Below are positions 17,254 to 28,394 of a stretch of DNA of 64,000 nt, piece by piece. Origin of the DNA: Pseudomonas sp. (GTDB lineage: Bacteria; Pseudomonadota; Gammaproteobacteria; Pseudomonadales; Pseudomonadaceae). Under the pieces are notes generated by a model. That model had not been told where the DNA came from, ran no database searches, and worked only from the letters and a program-made list of their open reading frames with translations. The stretch spans positions 434,001 to 498,000 of the forward strand of contig VMRT01000002.1 in the NCBI GenBank assembly GCA_007713455.1. The letters run 5' to 3'. A program made the position numbers and the translations under genes. Positions within the stretch are counted from its first letter, which is position 1; each line of letters starts with the position of its first letter.

Positions 17254-18501
17254 ATGAACGCGATCCATCGTCTCGCTCTTTCCGTTTCCCTTGCCCTGCC
17301 ATTGCTCGCCCATGCCGGCGAGGTCGAAGTTCTGCACTGGTGGACTTCCGGTGGCGAGAAGCGCGCCGCCGACACCCTGCAGAAGCTGGTCGAGCAGAAA
17401 GGCCATACCTGGAAGGACTTCGCCGTCGCCGGCGGTGGTGGCGAGGCTGCCATGACCGTACTGAAGACCCGCGCCGTTTCCGGCAACCCGCCGTCCGCCG
17501 CACAGATCAAGGGCCCGGACATCCAGGAGTGGGGCGAACTCGGCCTGCTCGCCAATCTCGATGACACCGCCAAGGCCGAACGCTGGGACGAAATGCTGCC
17601 CGAGCAGGTGCGCAAGATCATGCAGTACGACGGTTCCTACGTTGCGGTGCCGGTCAACGTGCATCGGGTCAACTGGCTGTGGATCAACCCGGAGGTGTTC
17701 GAGAAGGCCGGCGCCACGCCGCCGAAGACCCTCGACGAATTCTTCGCCGCAGCCGACAAGCTCAAGGCTGCCGGCTTCATTCCGGTTGCCCACGGCGGCC
17801 AACCCTGGCAGGACGGCACCGTGTTCGAGGGCTTTGTACTGAGCATTCTCGGCCCGGACGACTATCACAAGGCCTTCGTCGAGCTGGATAACGACACCCT
17901 GACCGGCGACAAGATGGTCCAGGCCTTCACCGCACTGAAGAAGTTGCGCGACTACATCGATGCCGACGCGGCCGGGCGTGAATGGAACCGTGCCACCGGC
18001 ATGGTCATCGACGGCAAGGCCGGCATGCAGATCATGGGCGACTGGGCCAAGAGCGAGTTCACCGCCGCCAACAAGGTGGCTGGCGAGGACTACCAGTGCC
18101 TGCCGTTCCCCGGCACCCAGGGCAGTTTTGCCTTCAATATCGATTCGCTGGCCATGTTCAAGCTCAGCAACGATGACAACCGCAAGGCTCAGGAAGACCT
18201 GGCGCGCACGGTGCTGGAGCCGGAATTCCAGACCTTCTTCAATCAGAACAAGGGCTCTATCCCGGTTCGCCAGGACCAGGACATGAGCGAGTTCGACGCC
18301 TGCGCCCAGCAGTCGATGATCGACTTCAAGGAGGCCGCCAAGGGCAGCGGCCTGCAGCCCAGCCTGACCCATGGCATGGCGGCTTCAAGCTATGTGCAGG
18401 GCGCGGTGTTCGACGTCGTCACCAACTTCTTCAACGACCCCAAGGCCGACCCGCAAAAGGCGGCCAAGCAACTGGCGGCAGCGATCCAGGCCGTGCAGTA
18501 A
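17254..18501 (+). CDS. gltB: Glucose ABC transporter, periplasmic binding protein
   Basis: 415-residue solute-binding protein of family 1 (sugar type). Signal peptide [21 protein letters not shown] followed by [16 protein letters not shown], characteristic of the pseudomonad and Thermus glucose-binding proteins; further [16 protein letters not shown] and [11 protein letters not shown]. It binds glucose in the periplasm and delivers it to GltFGK. I start at the ATG at 17254, where the signal peptide begins; an ATG 36 bases earlier would put charged residues before it. It is first gene of the transporter operon. Confidence 0.93.
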   Translation: MNAIHRLALSVSLALPLLAHAGEVEVLHWWTSGGEKRAADTLQKLVEQKGHTWKDFAVAGGGGEAAMTVLKTRAVSGNPPSAAQIKGPDIQEWGELGLLANLDDTAKAERWDEMLPEQVRKIMQYDGSYVAVPVNVHRVNWLWINPEVFEKAGATPPKTLDEFFAAADKLKAAGFIPVAHGGQPWQDGTVFEGFVLSILGPDDYHKAFVELDNDTLTGDKMVQAFTALKKLRDYIDADAAGREWNRATGMVIDGKAGMQIMGDWAKSEFTAANKVAGEDYQCLPFPGTQGSFAFNIDSLAMFKLSNDDNRKAQEDLARTVLEPEFQTFFNQNKGSIPVRQDQDMSEFDACAQQSMIDFKEAAKGSGLQPSLTHGMAASSYVQGAVFDVVTNFFNDPKADPQKAAKQLAAAIQAVQ

Positions 18502-18507
18502 CGCTGA

Positions 18508-18572
18508 GGGCGGACCGTTCCGCCCGCTTCCCGAAACGTTCGTCCCGGCACAGGCCTCGGTCTGTGCCGCGG
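18508..18572 (+). other. Two hairpins between gltB and gltF
   Basis: The 108-base gap contains GGGCGG-accgtt-CCGCCC (18508-18525) and a stronger CCGGCACAG ... CTGTGCCG(CGGG) hairpin (18544-18572). Neither has a T-run. Such intercistronic hairpins after a binding-protein gene are known to stabilise its mRNA and lower expression of the permease genes, so the operon can make more binding protein than membrane subunits. The effect here is inferred. Confidence 0.55.
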
Positions 18573-18609
18573 GCGACGACATCCCCGATTTCCATGAGGG
18601 ATCACACCC

Positions 18610-19527
18610 ATGAGCTCCATCGCGCTTCAAGCCAGGCCTGCCAAAGCCTCGCCGCTCGACGCCCTGCAGCGCTGGCTGCCCAAGCTGGTTCTGGCGCCGA
18701 GCATGCTGATCGTACTGGTCGGCTTCTACGCCTACATCGGCTGGACCTTCCTGCTCTCGTTCACCAACTCACGCTTCATGCCCAGCTACAAGTGGGCCGG
18801 CCTGCAGCAGTACGAGCGCCTTTGGGACAACGATCGCTGGTGGGTCGCCAGCCAGAACCTGCTGGTGTTCGGTGGCATGTTCATCGCCATCAGTCTGCTG
18901 ATCGGCGTGGTGCTCGCTGTGCTGCTGGACCAGCGCATCCGTCGCGAAGGACTGATCCGCACCATCTACCTGTACCCCATGGCGCTGTCGATGATTGTCA
19001 CCGGCACCGCCTGGCAGTGGCTGCTCAACCCCGGCCTGGGTCTGGACAAGCTGCTGCGCGACTGGGGCTGGGAAGGCTTTCGCTTCGACTGGCTGGTTGA
19101 TCCGGATCGGGTCATCTACTGCCTGGTGATCGCGGCGGTGTGGCAGGCCTCGGGCTTCGTCATGGCGCTGTTCCTCGCCGGTCTGCGCAGCGTCGATCAG
19201 TCGATCATCCGCGCCGCCCAGGTGGATGGTGCGAGCCTGCCGACCATCTACCTGCGCATCGTGCTGCCGAGCCTGCGCCCGGTGTTCTTCAGTGCCTTGA
19301 TGATTCTGGCCCATATCGCGATCAAGAGCTTCGACCTGGTCGCGGCGATGACTGCCGGTGGGCCGGGGTATTCCAGCGATCTGCCGGCGATGTTCATGTA
19401 CGCTCATACCTTCACCCGTGGCCAGATGGGCCTGGGTGCGGCGAGCGCCATGCTGATGCTCGGCGCGGTGATGGCGATCATCGTGCCTTATCTGTACTCC
19501 GAGCTGAGGAACAAGCGCCATGTCTGA
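18610..19527 (+). CDS. gltF: Glucose ABC transporter permease
   Basis: 305-residue inner-membrane permease with six predicted membrane helices. The cytoplasmic EAA-type loop reads AAQVDGASLPTIYLRIVLPSLRP (quote: AAQVDGASLPTIYLRIVLP). Sequence such as WTFLLSFTNSRFMPSYKWAGLQ matches the MalF/UgpA-type subunit of CUT1 sugar transporters. It pairs with GltG to form the channel and contacts GltK. It overlaps gltG by eight bases. Confidence 0.92.
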   Translation: MSSIALQARPAKASPLDALQRWLPKLVLAPSMLIVLVGFYAYIGWTFLLSFTNSRFMPSYKWAGLQQYERLWDNDRWWVASQNLLVFGGMFIAISLLIGVVLAVLLDQRIRREGLIRTIYLYPMALSMIVTGTAWQWLLNPGLGLDKLLRDWGWEGFRFDWLVDPDRVIYCLVIAAVWQASGFVMALFLAGLRSVDQSIIRAAQVDGASLPTIYLRIVLPSLRPVFFSALMILAHIAIKSFDLVAAMTAGGPGYSSDLPAMFMYAHTFTRGQMGLGAASAMLMLGAVMAIIVPYLYSELRNKRHV

Positions 19528-20362
19528 CTTCGCGCAACCGCGCCTGACCCTCGGGCGCCTGACCATCCATGCCACCTTGTTGCTGGCCTGTGCCGTCTAC
19601 CTGGTGCCGCTGATCGTGATGCTGCTGACCAGCTTCAAGACCCCGGAAGACATCCGCACCGGCAACCTGCTGAGCTGGCCGGAAGCGTTCAGCGCCATGG
19701 GCTGGCTGACGGCGTGGGACAGTATCGGCGGCTATTTCTGGAATTCGGTGAAGATCGTCCTTCCGGCCGTTTTGATCTCTACCGCGCTGGGTGCGATCAA
19801 TGGCTATGTGCTGTCGATGTGGCGTTTCCGTGGCTCGCAGCTGTTCTTTGGCCTGCTGCTGTTCGGCTGCTTCCTGCCGTTTCAGGTAATCCTGCTGCCG
19901 GCGTCCTTCACCCTCGGCAAACTCGGCCTGGCCAATACCACCACCGGCCTGGTGCTGGTGCACGTGGTCTACGGCCTGGCCTTCACCACGCTGTTCTTCC
20001 GCAACTTCTACGTCAGCGTGCCGGACGCACTGGTGCGGGCGGCACGGCTGGACGGTGCCGGCTTCTTCACCATCTTCGGGCGCATTCTGCTGCCGATGTC
20101 GGTACCGATCATCATGGTCTGCCTGATCTGGCAGTTCACCCAGATCTGGAACGACTTCCTCTTCGGCGTGGTGTTCGCCAGTGGCGATACCCAGCCGGTC
20201 ACCGTGGCACTGAACAACCTGGTGAACACCAGCACTGGCGCCAAGCAATACAACGTCGACATGGCCGCGGCGATGATCGCCGGCCTACCCACGCTGGTGG
20301 TCTACGTGGTTGCCGGCAAATATTTCCTGCGCGGGCTGACTGCCGGCGCCGTCAAGGGTTGA
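19520..20362 (+). CDS. gltG: Glucose ABC transporter permease
   Basis: 280-residue permease of the MalG/UgpE type. N-terminal helix LLLACAVYLVPLIVMLLTSFKTPEDI, six helices in total, and the EAA loop RAARLDGAGFFTIFGRILLPMS (quote: RAARLDGAGFFTIFGRILLP), which is the ATPase docking segment. It heterodimerises with GltF. The ATPase gene follows after 11 bases with GAGGAG ahead of its start. Confidence 0.92.
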   Translation: MSDFAQPRLTLGRLTIHATLLLACAVYLVPLIVMLLTSFKTPEDIRTGNLLSWPEAFSAMGWLTAWDSIGGYFWNSVKIVLPAVLISTALGAINGYVLSMWRFRGSQLFFGLLLFGCFLPFQVILLPASFTLGKLGLANTTTGLVLVHVVYGLAFTTLFFRNFYVSVPDALVRAARLDGAGFFTIFGRILLPMSVPIIMVCLIWQFTQIWNDFLFGVVFASGDTQPVTVALNNLVNTSTGAKQYNVDMAAAMIAGLPTLVVYVVAGKYFLRGLTAGAVKG

Positions 20363-20373
20363 GGAGAATAACG

Positions 20374-21546
20374 ATGGCTTCCCTGGAACTGCGCAACGTT
20401 CAAAAAAGTTATGGCAACAGCCAGATCGCAACGCTGAAGGACATCGCGCTGAAGATCGACGCCGGTGAATTCCTGATCCTCGTCGGGCCTTCGGGCTGCG
20501 GTAAATCCACGCTGATGAACTGCATCGCCGGGCTAGAGAACATCACCGGCGGTGAGATTCTCGTCGACGGCGAGGACATCAGCCAGGCCAGCCCGAAGGA
20601 TCGCGACATCGCCATGGTGTTTCAGTCCTACGCGCTGTATCCGACCATGACGGTGCGCGACAACATCGCCTTCGGCCTGAAGATGCGCAAGGTGCCGGCG
20701 GCGAAGATCGAGGAGGAAGTGGCGCGGGTCGCCAAGCTGCTGCAGATCGAACCGCTGCTCGAGCGCAAGCCGTCGCAGCTGTCGGGTGGCCAGCAGCAGC
20801 GCGTGGCCATGGGCCGGGCGCTGGCGCGGCGGCCGAAGATCTACCTGTTCGACGAACCGCTGTCGAACCTCGATGCCAAGCTGCGGGTGGAGATGCGCAC
20901 CGAGATCAAGCTGATGCACCAGCGGCTGAAGACCACCACGGTATACGTCACCCATGACCAGATCGAGGCGATGACCCTCGGCGACAAGGTCGCGGTGATG
21001 AAGGACGGCGTGATCCAGCAGTTCGGCACGCCCCACGAGATCTACAACAACCCGGCCAATCTGTTCGTTGCCAGCTTCATCGGCTCGCCGCCGATGAACT
21101 TCGTACCGTTGCGCATCCGCCAGCGCGACGGACGCTGGGTGGGTGTGCTCAACAGCGAGCAGGGCAGCTGTGAATTGCCGTTGCCGATTACCAGCGACGA
21201 CGGGTTGCGTGATCGCGAACTCATCCTCGGCATTCGCCCTGAACAGATCGGCCTCGCCGGAGTCGGAACAGCTGATTTTTCGCTGGCGGTCGACATCGAA
21301 GTGGTCGAACCCACCGGGCCAGACACCCTGGTGGTGTTCACGCTGAATCAGGTCAAGGCCTGTTGCCGGTTGATGCCGGACCAGGCTCCGCGAGTGGGGG
21401 AGACGCTCAATCTGCAGTTTGACCCGCGCAAGGCGCTGCTCTTCGATGCGCAGACCGGCGAGCGGCTTGGTGTTGTGCAGCCGGAGCCGGTGCGCGAGAG
21501 CAAGGTCCCCCGGCTGGTTTCCAACGGAGCGGGCACAGCGCAGTGA
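20374..21546 (+). CDS. gltK: Glucose ABC transporter ATP-binding protein
   Basis: 390-residue ATPase of the MalK/UgpC (CUT1) group. Walker A GPSGCGKST (about 36-44), Q-loop MVFQSYALYPTMTV, signature LSGGQQQRVAMGRALAR, Walker B YLFDEPLSNLD, and the H-loop VTHDQIEAM, then a C-terminal OB-fold/TOBE regulatory domain (about 240-380). It drives uptake through GltFG. The C-terminal domain could take regulatory input as in MalK. A longer frame upstream runs through gltG and is not real. Confidence 0.94.
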   Translation: MASLELRNVQKSYGNSQIATLKDIALKIDAGEFLILVGPSGCGKSTLMNCIAGLENITGGEILVDGEDISQASPKDRDIAMVFQSYALYPTMTVRDNIAFGLKMRKVPAAKIEEEVARVAKLLQIEPLLERKPSQLSGGQQQRVAMGRALARRPKIYLFDEPLSNLDAKLRVEMRTEIKLMHQRLKTTTVYVTHDQIEAMTLGDKVAVMKDGVIQQFGTPHEIYNNPANLFVASFIGSPPMNFVPLRIRQRDGRWVGVLNSEQGSCELPLPITSDDGLRDRELILGIRPEQIGLAGVGTADFSLAVDIEVVEPTGPDTLVVFTLNQVKACCRLMPDQAPRVGETLNLQFDPRKALLFDAQTGERLGVVQPEPVRESKVPRLVSNGAGTAQ

Positions 21547-21602
21547 ACTGCCGCCTGCCTTGCCAGCAGGCGGTCGATGAAAGTGGACGGTTACAGGAAT
21601 GA

Positions 21603-22880
<1,278 letters not shown>

Positions 22881-22890
22881 AAGTCGCGGA

Positions 22891-23670
22891 TTAGCGCGTC
22901 GCCATCCAGATCAGCAGGCAGGCCTGGAACAGCGCCAGCGCAATCAGGCAAACAATGGTGAATCGCAGCGCACCGTCCTCTCGGCGGAAGCGGGCGATTC
23001 GCTCCTGCAGCTCACGAATCTGGTTCTCCTGTGCCTGCAGGTTGCGGTCGGCCTGTTCCAGCATCGCCGCCGCCTCCTGCAGCTCCACTACCTGCACCTT
23101 CTCGCTGTTCCAGTCCGCTCGCAGGGCGCTGACCCGCGGTGCGCCGTAGGTTGGCTTGAGCGGCGTCGCCTGGGGGTAGTCGATATCGAAGCCCTGGGTG
23201 CGCAGGCAGTGATCGCGACGCAGGCGCTGGTCTTCGCTCGCCACATCCTTCGGCAACGCGCCGCCCTCGACCAGATAGTGGCTCCAGCGCTTCTGCGCCC
23301 ATGCCGCGCCCTGGGCCAGCAGAAAGCGGCCGAGGCCTCGATTGGCCGGGTCCAGTTGTAATCCGCTATCCGGCCCGAAGCGCAGTTCCTTGCTGCGGTG
23401 ATCGGCCCACACCTCCAGCACGTTGTTCTTGCGCGAGCGCACCTGGCCGGGGATGTTGATGAACATCCGCAGCAGGCTCTGCTCCGGCGTATGCCGTTCC
23501 AGTTGCGCAAGTTCGACGAATCGCAGCGGGCGCGCGCCGCCGTCGCGCTCGGTGGGCAGTGGTGCCAGGCGCAGGAGGCGGAAACGGTCGGGCTTGAGCT
23601 CCGTCCACGGATGCTTAGGTGCTGCCGGCTGGTCTTTTTCAGTGCTCTGGGTGGTTTCGCTGTCGGTCAT
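22891..23670 (-). CDS. Uncharacterised tail-anchored coiled-coil protein
   Basis: 259 residues, not assigned to a named family. The N-terminus is polar (T/S/Q/E-rich). A soluble central domain (about 20-185) contains FVELAQLERHTPEQSLLRMF and LDPANRGLGRFLLAQGAAWAQ. A predicted coiled coil follows (about 190-232, heptad-like EAAAMLEQADRNLQAQENQI), and a single C-terminal membrane segment (about 236-256, FTIVCLIALALFQACLLIWM). This suggests a tail-anchored inner-membrane protein with its bulk in the cytoplasm. It converges with the maltoporin gene at ten bases. Confidence 0.7.
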   Translation of the reverse strand: MTDSETTQSTEKDQPAAPKHPWTELKPDRFRLLRLAPLPTERDGGARPLRFVELAQLERHTPEQSLLRMFINIPGQVRSRKNNVLEVWADHRSKELRFGPDSGLQLDPANRGLGRFLLAQGAAWAQKRWSHYLVEGGALPKDVASEDQRLRRDHCLRTQGFDIDYPQATPLKPTYGAPRVSALRADWNSEKVQVVELQEAAAMLEQADRNLQAQENQIRELQERIARFRREDGALRFTIVCLIALALFQACLLIWMATR

Positions 23671-23751
23671 CTGCGCGTTCCTGGGCCTGCGCGGCGGCTC
23701 GTTCAGGAGCCGATCGGGCCCTCGTCATGCGGGCTATCGGCAGCGCGGCGC

Positions 23752-24714
23752 CTAACTGGAGGCTGGCAGGATGCCATTGGCCTGCAGGAAGTGTCGGATA
23801 CGTTCCTGCAGGCCCCAGGCGAGCGGCAGGTCGGGATCATCGTAGGAGGCCAACTGTTGCGCATTCGCCGGGACGATGCGCAGCACATGGTTCATGCCAT
23901 CGATCAGCGCCAGCTTGGCGTCGGGTTTTGCGCGCTGCAGGGCTCCGGCGTCCTCGATACCGACCTGGATGTCGTGGCGGCCCTGCACGATCAGCGCAGG
24001 TGTCTCGACGGCCGCGAAGGCCTCCGCCGGGTCGTAGGCGAACAGCGAAATCAGGTACGGCTGCACGCTGGGGCGGAACAGCACCTGCAGGGGCTCCGGC
24101 ACTTCGGCGTGGGTTCGGCCGGCCTTGAGCTCGTCGATCAGAAAATAACTGGTGGCGAGCAGTGCCGGCGGCAGGCGACCCTGCAGTTGCTCGCGCAGCA
24201 CCTCGTCGATCGGTCGGCCGCTGCCGGCGATGCTGATCAGCGCCGCGGCGCCCGACTTTGGCGCGGCGAGACTGGCGATCAGCGCGCCTTCGCTGTGGCC
24301 GATCAGGATCAGTTGGCTGAAACGGGGATCGCCCTTGAGCTTCGCGCTCCAGGCCAGCGCATCGCTGACATAGCCCTCGACGCTCAGCTCGCGCTCGTCC
24401 GGTGCGGCCGCCAGGCTGGCGCCGACGCCGCGCTTGTCGTAGCGCAGGCTGGCCACGCCCAGCTTGGCGAGGCCCTGGGCCAGGCGCTTGAGGCTGTCGT
24501 TGCGTCCGGCCGGGTTGTTGCCGTTGCGATCGGTCGGGCCGGAACCTGCGATCAGCAGCGCTACCGGTACCGGTTGGTCGCTTTTCGGCAGCAACAGGCT
24601 GCCCTGCAGCACGCCGCTGCCGGTATCCAGGTTCAGGGTCTGATTGAGCAGGGTCTGCGCCTGCAGGAAAGAAGGGGGCATGGTCAGTAGCAGCAGTATC
24701 AGCAGGGCACGCAT
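23752..24714 (-). CDS. Exported alpha/beta hydrolase
   Basis: 320 residues with a signal peptide (MRALLILLLLTMPPSFLQAQ). Alpha/beta hydrolase fold: oxyanion region VALLIAGSGPTDRNGNN, nucleophile elbow LIGHSEGALIA (Ser in G-H-S-E-G), an Asp near IVQGRHDIQVG and the final His in DGMNHVLR. The GSGPTDRNGN motif is typical of the small periplasmic 'alpha/beta fold hydrolase/BAAT-like' esterase group. Substrate unknown. Start at the signal peptide; the extra upstream residues in frame overlap aroC. Confidence 0.85.
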   Translation of the reverse strand: MRALLILLLLTMPPSFLQAQTLLNQTLNLDTGSGVLQGSLLLPKSDQPVPVALLIAGSGPTDRNGNNPAGRNDSLKRLAQGLAKLGVASLRYDKRGVGASLAAAPDERELSVEGYVSDALAWSAKLKGDPRFSQLILIGHSEGALIASLAAPKSGAAALISIAGSGRPIDEVLREQLQGRLPPALLATSYFLIDELKAGRTHAEVPEPLQVLFRPSVQPYLISLFAYDPAEAFAAVETPALIVQGRHDIQVGIEDAGALQRAKPDAKLALIDGMNHVLRIVPANAQQLASYDDPDLPLAWGLQERIRHFLQANGILPASS

Positions 24715-24859
24715 GGAAGGATTTCGTTGGTCACTGAGCAGGTTGGACGCGGCAATCGACGCAAAGGTCAGTATGCGCCGGCAACAGGAGCGATGACACC
24801 GTAGCGGCCTCAGGTATACTTCCGGCCCCTGTTTTTCGGTCGATCGCGGAGCGTCCTGC

Positions 24860-25951
24860 ATGTCCGGCAATACCTACGGCAAGCTGTTCACCGTCACCAC
24901 TGCCGGCGAAAGCCATGGTCCTGCGCTGGTGGCCATCGTCGACGGTTGCCCGCCCGGGCTGGAGCTGTCGCTGGACGATCTGCAGCGCGATCTCGACCGC
25001 CGCAAGCCGGGCACCAGCCGGCATACCACTCAGCGCCAGGAAGCCGACGAGGTGGAAATCCTCTCCGGCGTCTTCGAAGGCAGGACAACCGGTTGCCCCA
25101 TCGGCCTGTTGATCCGCAACACCGACCAGAAGTCCAAGGACTACTCGGCGATCAAGGACCAGTTCCGTCCGGCCCACGCCGACTACACCTATCACCACAA
25201 GTACGGCCTGCGCGACTACCGCGGCGGTGGCCGCAGCTCCGCGCGCGAGACCGCCATGCGCGTGGCGGCCGGTGCCATCGCCAAGAAGTATCTGGCGACC
25301 CTGGGCATCCAGGTGCGCGGTTACATGAGCCAGCTCGGTCCGATCGAGATCCCGTTCAAGACCTGGGACAGTGTCGAGCAGAATGCCTTCTTCAGTCCGG
25401 ACCCGGACAAGGTGCCGGAGCTGGAGGCCTATATGGACCAGCTGCGTCGCGATCAGGATTCGGTGGGCGCGAAGATCACCGTGGTCGCCGATGGCGTACC
25501 GCCGGGCCTTGGCGAGCCGATCTTCGACCGCCTCGACGCCGAGCTGGCCCATGCGCTGATGAGCATCAATGCGGTCAAGGGCGTGGAAATCGGTGCCGGC
25601 TTCGCTTCGGTAGCCCAGCGTGGCACCGAGCACCGTGACGAGCTGACGCCCCAGGGATTCCTCTCCAACAATGCCGGCGGCATTCTCGGTGGCATCTCCT
25701 CGGGACAGCCGATCGTCGCCCACCTGGCGCTCAAGGCCACGTCCAGCATCACCACGCCAGGGCAGTCGATCGATGTGAATGGCGCGCCGGTCGAGGTCAT
25801 CACCAAGGGTCGTCATGACCCCTGCGTCGGCATTCGTGCCACGCCGATCGCCGAGGCCATGATGGCAATCGTTCTGCTCGATCACCTGCTGCGCCACCGT
25901 GGGCAGAACGCCGATGTGCAAGTGCTCACCCCGGTGCTGCCGCAACTGTGA
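24860..25951 (+). CDS. aroC: Chorismate synthase
   Basis: Last step of the shikimate pathway: 5-enolpyruvylshikimate-3-phosphate to chorismate, using reduced FMN. 363 residues, standard length. Signatures [17 protein letters not shown] (7-23), [22 protein letters not shown] (in part: [16 protein letters not shown]), and [16 protein letters not shown]. The MFS gene follows after 74 bases; aroC and an MFS protein are frequent neighbours in pseudomonads. Confidence 0.96.
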   Translation: MSGNTYGKLFTVTTAGESHGPALVAIVDGCPPGLELSLDDLQRDLDRRKPGTSRHTTQRQEADEVEILSGVFEGRTTGCPIGLLIRNTDQKSKDYSAIKDQFRPAHADYTYHHKYGLRDYRGGGRSSARETAMRVAAGAIAKKYLATLGIQVRGYMSQLGPIEIPFKTWDSVEQNAFFSPDPDKVPELEAYMDQLRRDQDSVGAKITVVADGVPPGLGEPIFDRLDAELAHALMSINAVKGVEIGAGFASVAQRGTEHRDELTPQGFLSNNAGGILGGISSGQPIVAHLALKATSSITTPGQSIDVNGAPVEVITKGRHDPCVGIRATPIAEAMMAIVLLDHLLRHRGQNADVQVLTPVLPQL

Positions 25952-26025
25952 ATCCGGGCCGTAGACGGCAGACCGACGGCGGCAGCATAAGGCGGCCGTT
26001 GTCCGCAGTCGGTAGCTTGTAGCCT

Positions 26026-27177
26026 ATGGCCGCTGCTCTGCCGTACTGGCGTCTGTCCGGTTTCTACTTTTTCTACTTTGGCCTGCTCGGCTCCACGGCG
26101 CCGTTTCTCGGCCTGTACTTCGATCATCTGGGTTTCTCGCCGGAGCGGATCGGCGAGCTGATCGCCATTCCCATGCTGATGCGTTGCGTGGCGCCGAATC
26201 TCTGGGGCTGGCTGGGTGATGCAACCGGTCGGCGGCTGGAAATCGTCCGTCTCGGCGCGCTGTGCACCTTGCTGTCCTTCGGGCTGATCTTCTTCGACAA
26301 GAGCTTTGCCTGGCTGGCGCTGGTGATGGCGTTGCATGCGTTCTTCTGGCACGCGGTGCTGCCGCAGTTCGAAGTCATCACCCTGGCGCATCTGCACGAG
26401 CAGACTGAGCGCTACAGCCAGGTCAGGCTGTGGGGCAGCATCGGTTTCATCTTCGCGGTGGTAGGGCTCGGGCTGCTGTTCCAGCGGCTGAGCCTCGATC
26501 TTTACCCGACCGCGGTGGCTTTCGTGATGGTCGGCATCGTGCTGAGCAGCGCCTGGGTGCCCAACGCGCATCCGCGGCAACGTAGCGAGGCGGCCGGGCA
26601 GGGCGGGTTCCTCGCCCAGCTGCGGCGGCCTGGCGTACTGGCCTTCTACGGCTGCGTGGCGTTGATGCAGCTGGCCCATGGTCCGTACTACACCTTCTTC
26701 AGTATTCACTTGGAAGCACTGGGCTACAGCCGCAGCTTTATCGGACTGATGTGGGCGCTGGGCGTGGTCGCGGAAATCCTGCTGTTCCTGGTAATGGCGC
26801 GCCTGCTCGAGCGTTTCTCGCTACGTCAGGTGCTGCTGGCCAGCTTCCTGATCGCCGCCCTGCGCTGGGTGTTGCTCGGGCAGTTCGCCGAGCATCTGGC
26901 CGTGCTGCTGGTCGCGCAGCTGATGCACGCGGCGACCTTCGGCAGTTTCCACGCCGCCGCCATTCACTTCGTCCAGCGTAGTTTCGGCCATCGCCAGCAG
27001 GGCCAGGGCCAGGCGCTGTATGCCAGCCTGTCCGGCATCGGTGGAGCGCTGGGTGCGCTCTACGCGGGCTACGCCTGGTCCGGTCTGGGACCGGGCTGGT
27101 CGTTCGCCATCGCCAGTCTGGCGGCGCTGGCCGCAGCCGCTATCATTGCCTGCCGTTTGCAGGAGGACCGCGCATGA
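26026..27177 (+). CDS. MFS transporter (MFS_1-like, HcaT/PPP-type)
   Basis: 383 residues with about twelve membrane helices. The N-terminus YWRLSGFYFFYFGLLGSTAPFLGLYF and the loop VAPNLWGWLGDATGRRLEIVRLG resemble the 3-phenylpropionate transporter-like branch of the major facilitator superfamily (quotes: YWRLSGFYFFYFGLLG and WGWLGDATGRR). Substrate cannot be told from sequence. It overlaps mtnB by four bases (ATGA), so it may be in the methionine-salvage operon. Confidence 0.85.
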   Translation: MAAALPYWRLSGFYFFYFGLLGSTAPFLGLYFDHLGFSPERIGELIAIPMLMRCVAPNLWGWLGDATGRRLEIVRLGALCTLLSFGLIFFDKSFAWLALVMALHAFFWHAVLPQFEVITLAHLHEQTERYSQVRLWGSIGFIFAVVGLGLLFQRLSLDLYPTAVAFVMVGIVLSSAWVPNAHPRQRSEAAGQGGFLAQLRRPGVLAFYGCVALMQLAHGPYYTFFSIHLEALGYSRSFIGLMWALGVVAEILLFLVMARLLERFSLRQVLLASFLIAALRWVLLGQFAEHLAVLLVAQLMHAATFGSFHAAAIHFVQRSFGHRQQGQGQALYASLSGIGGALGALYAGYAWSGLGPGWSFAIASLAALAAAAIIACRLQEDRA

Positions 27178-27794
27178 CTGCCACCCGCCAGCACCTGAGC
27201 CAGGCGATCATCGACGCCGGACGCTTCTTGTATGGTCGTGGATGGTCGCCGGCGACCAGCAGCAACTACTCGGCGCGCCTGTCCAGCGCCGAGCTGCTGC
27301 TGACCGTTTCCGGGAGGCACAAGGGCGAGCTGACTGCCGATGACCTGCTGGCCGTGGACATGCACGGCAACAGCCTGGAAGAGGGCAAGAGGCCTTCGGC
27401 GGAGACACTGCTGCATACCCAGCTGTATCGCTGGCAGCCGGAGATCGGCGCGGTGCTGCATACCCATTCGGTCAATGCCACGGTGCTGTCCCGCGTCGCC
27501 CTGGCCGATTCGCTGGTGTTCGCCGATTACGAGTTGCAAAAGGCCTTCAGCGGCATCTCGAGCCATGAATCGCAGGTGCTGGTGCCGATCTTCGACAACG
27601 ACCAGGACATCGCCGCCTTGGCCACCAGGGTGCAGCCGTGGCTTGACGAGCATCCCGATTGCGTCGGCTACCTGATTCGCGGCCACGGCTTGTACACCTG
27701 GGGCGAGACGATGAGCGATGCGCTGCGACAGATCGAGGCATTCGAATTTCTGTTCGAATGCGAACTGAAGATGCGTGCCCTGCAGCCCAGATAA
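27174..27794 (+). CDS. mtnB: Methylthioribulose-1-phosphate dehydratase
   Basis: Zinc-dependent class II aldolase-fold enzyme of the methionine salvage pathway, dehydrating 5-methylthioribulose-1-phosphate. 206 residues with GRGWSPATSSNYSARL, VSGRHKGELTADDLL, and zinc ligands in VLHTHSVNATVLS and a later GHGLYTWG. It is followed by mtnD (53 bases) and mtnC (1 base), so mtnBDC form a unit. mtnA and the final transaminase are not in the window. Confidence 0.93.
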   Translation: MTATRQHLSQAIIDAGRFLYGRGWSPATSSNYSARLSSAELLLTVSGRHKGELTADDLLAVDMHGNSLEEGKRPSAETLLHTQLYRWQPEIGAVLHTHSVNATVLSRVALADSLVFADYELQKAFSGISSHESQVLVPIFDNDQDIAALATRVQPWLDEHPDCVGYLIRGHGLYTWGETMSDALRQIEAFEFLFECELKMRALQPR

Positions 27795-27847
27795 ATTCCT
27801 GCCTGCCCGGTAGCGACCGGTCAGACGACCTTTTCGGAGAGCCGAAC

Positions 27848-28393
27848 ATGAGTGTCCTCAGCGTCTATCACGAGACCCGACCCGATCAGCCGCTCAAGGT
27901 GCTGACCCACCTCGAAGACATCGCCCCGACGCTGGCCAAGGTCGGTGTGCAGCTGGAGCGCTGGGAGGCCAACGCACCAATCGCCGCCGGAGCCAGCCAG
28001 GAAGAGGTGATCGCTGCCTACCGGCCGCAGATCGACAAGCTGATGACCGAGCGTGGCTACGTCACGGTGGATGTGATCAGCCTGACCCGCGATCACCCGC
28101 AAAAGGACGAACTGCGCGCGAAGTTCCTTGACGATCATCGCCATGCCGAGGACGAAGTGCGCTTCTTCGTTGCCGGGCGCGGGCTGTTTACCCTGCATAT
28201 CGATGACATGGTCTACGCCGTGCTGTGCGAAAAGAGCGACCTGATCTCTGTGCCCGCCGGCACGCGTCACTGGTTCGACATGGGTGAAGAGCCACACTTC
28301 GTCGCTATCCGCCTGTTCAACAACCCGGAAGGCTGGGTCGCGGAATTCACCGGCGAACGCATCGCCGATCAGTTCCCTCGGCTGGACGACTGA
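27848..28393 (+). CDS. mtnD: Acireductone dioxygenase
   Basis: Metal-dependent cupin that cleaves acireductone to the methionine precursor 2-keto-4-methylthiobutyrate (Fe form) or off-pathway products (Ni form). 181 residues with the ligand set [15 protein letters not shown] (His, His, Glu) and TRHWFDMG (third His). CTRL start MSVLSVYHE follows GGAGAGCC. It lies between mtnB and mtnC. Confidence 0.94.
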   Translation: MSVLSVYHETRPDQPLKVLTHLEDIAPTLAKVGVQLERWEANAPIAAGASQEEVIAAYRPQIDKLMTERGYVTVDVISLTRDHPQKDELRAKFLDDHRHAEDEVRFFVAGRGLFTLHIDDMVYAVLCEKSDLISVPAGTRHWFDMGEEPHFVAIRLFNNPEGWVAEFTGERIADQFPRLDD

Positions 28394-28394
28394 G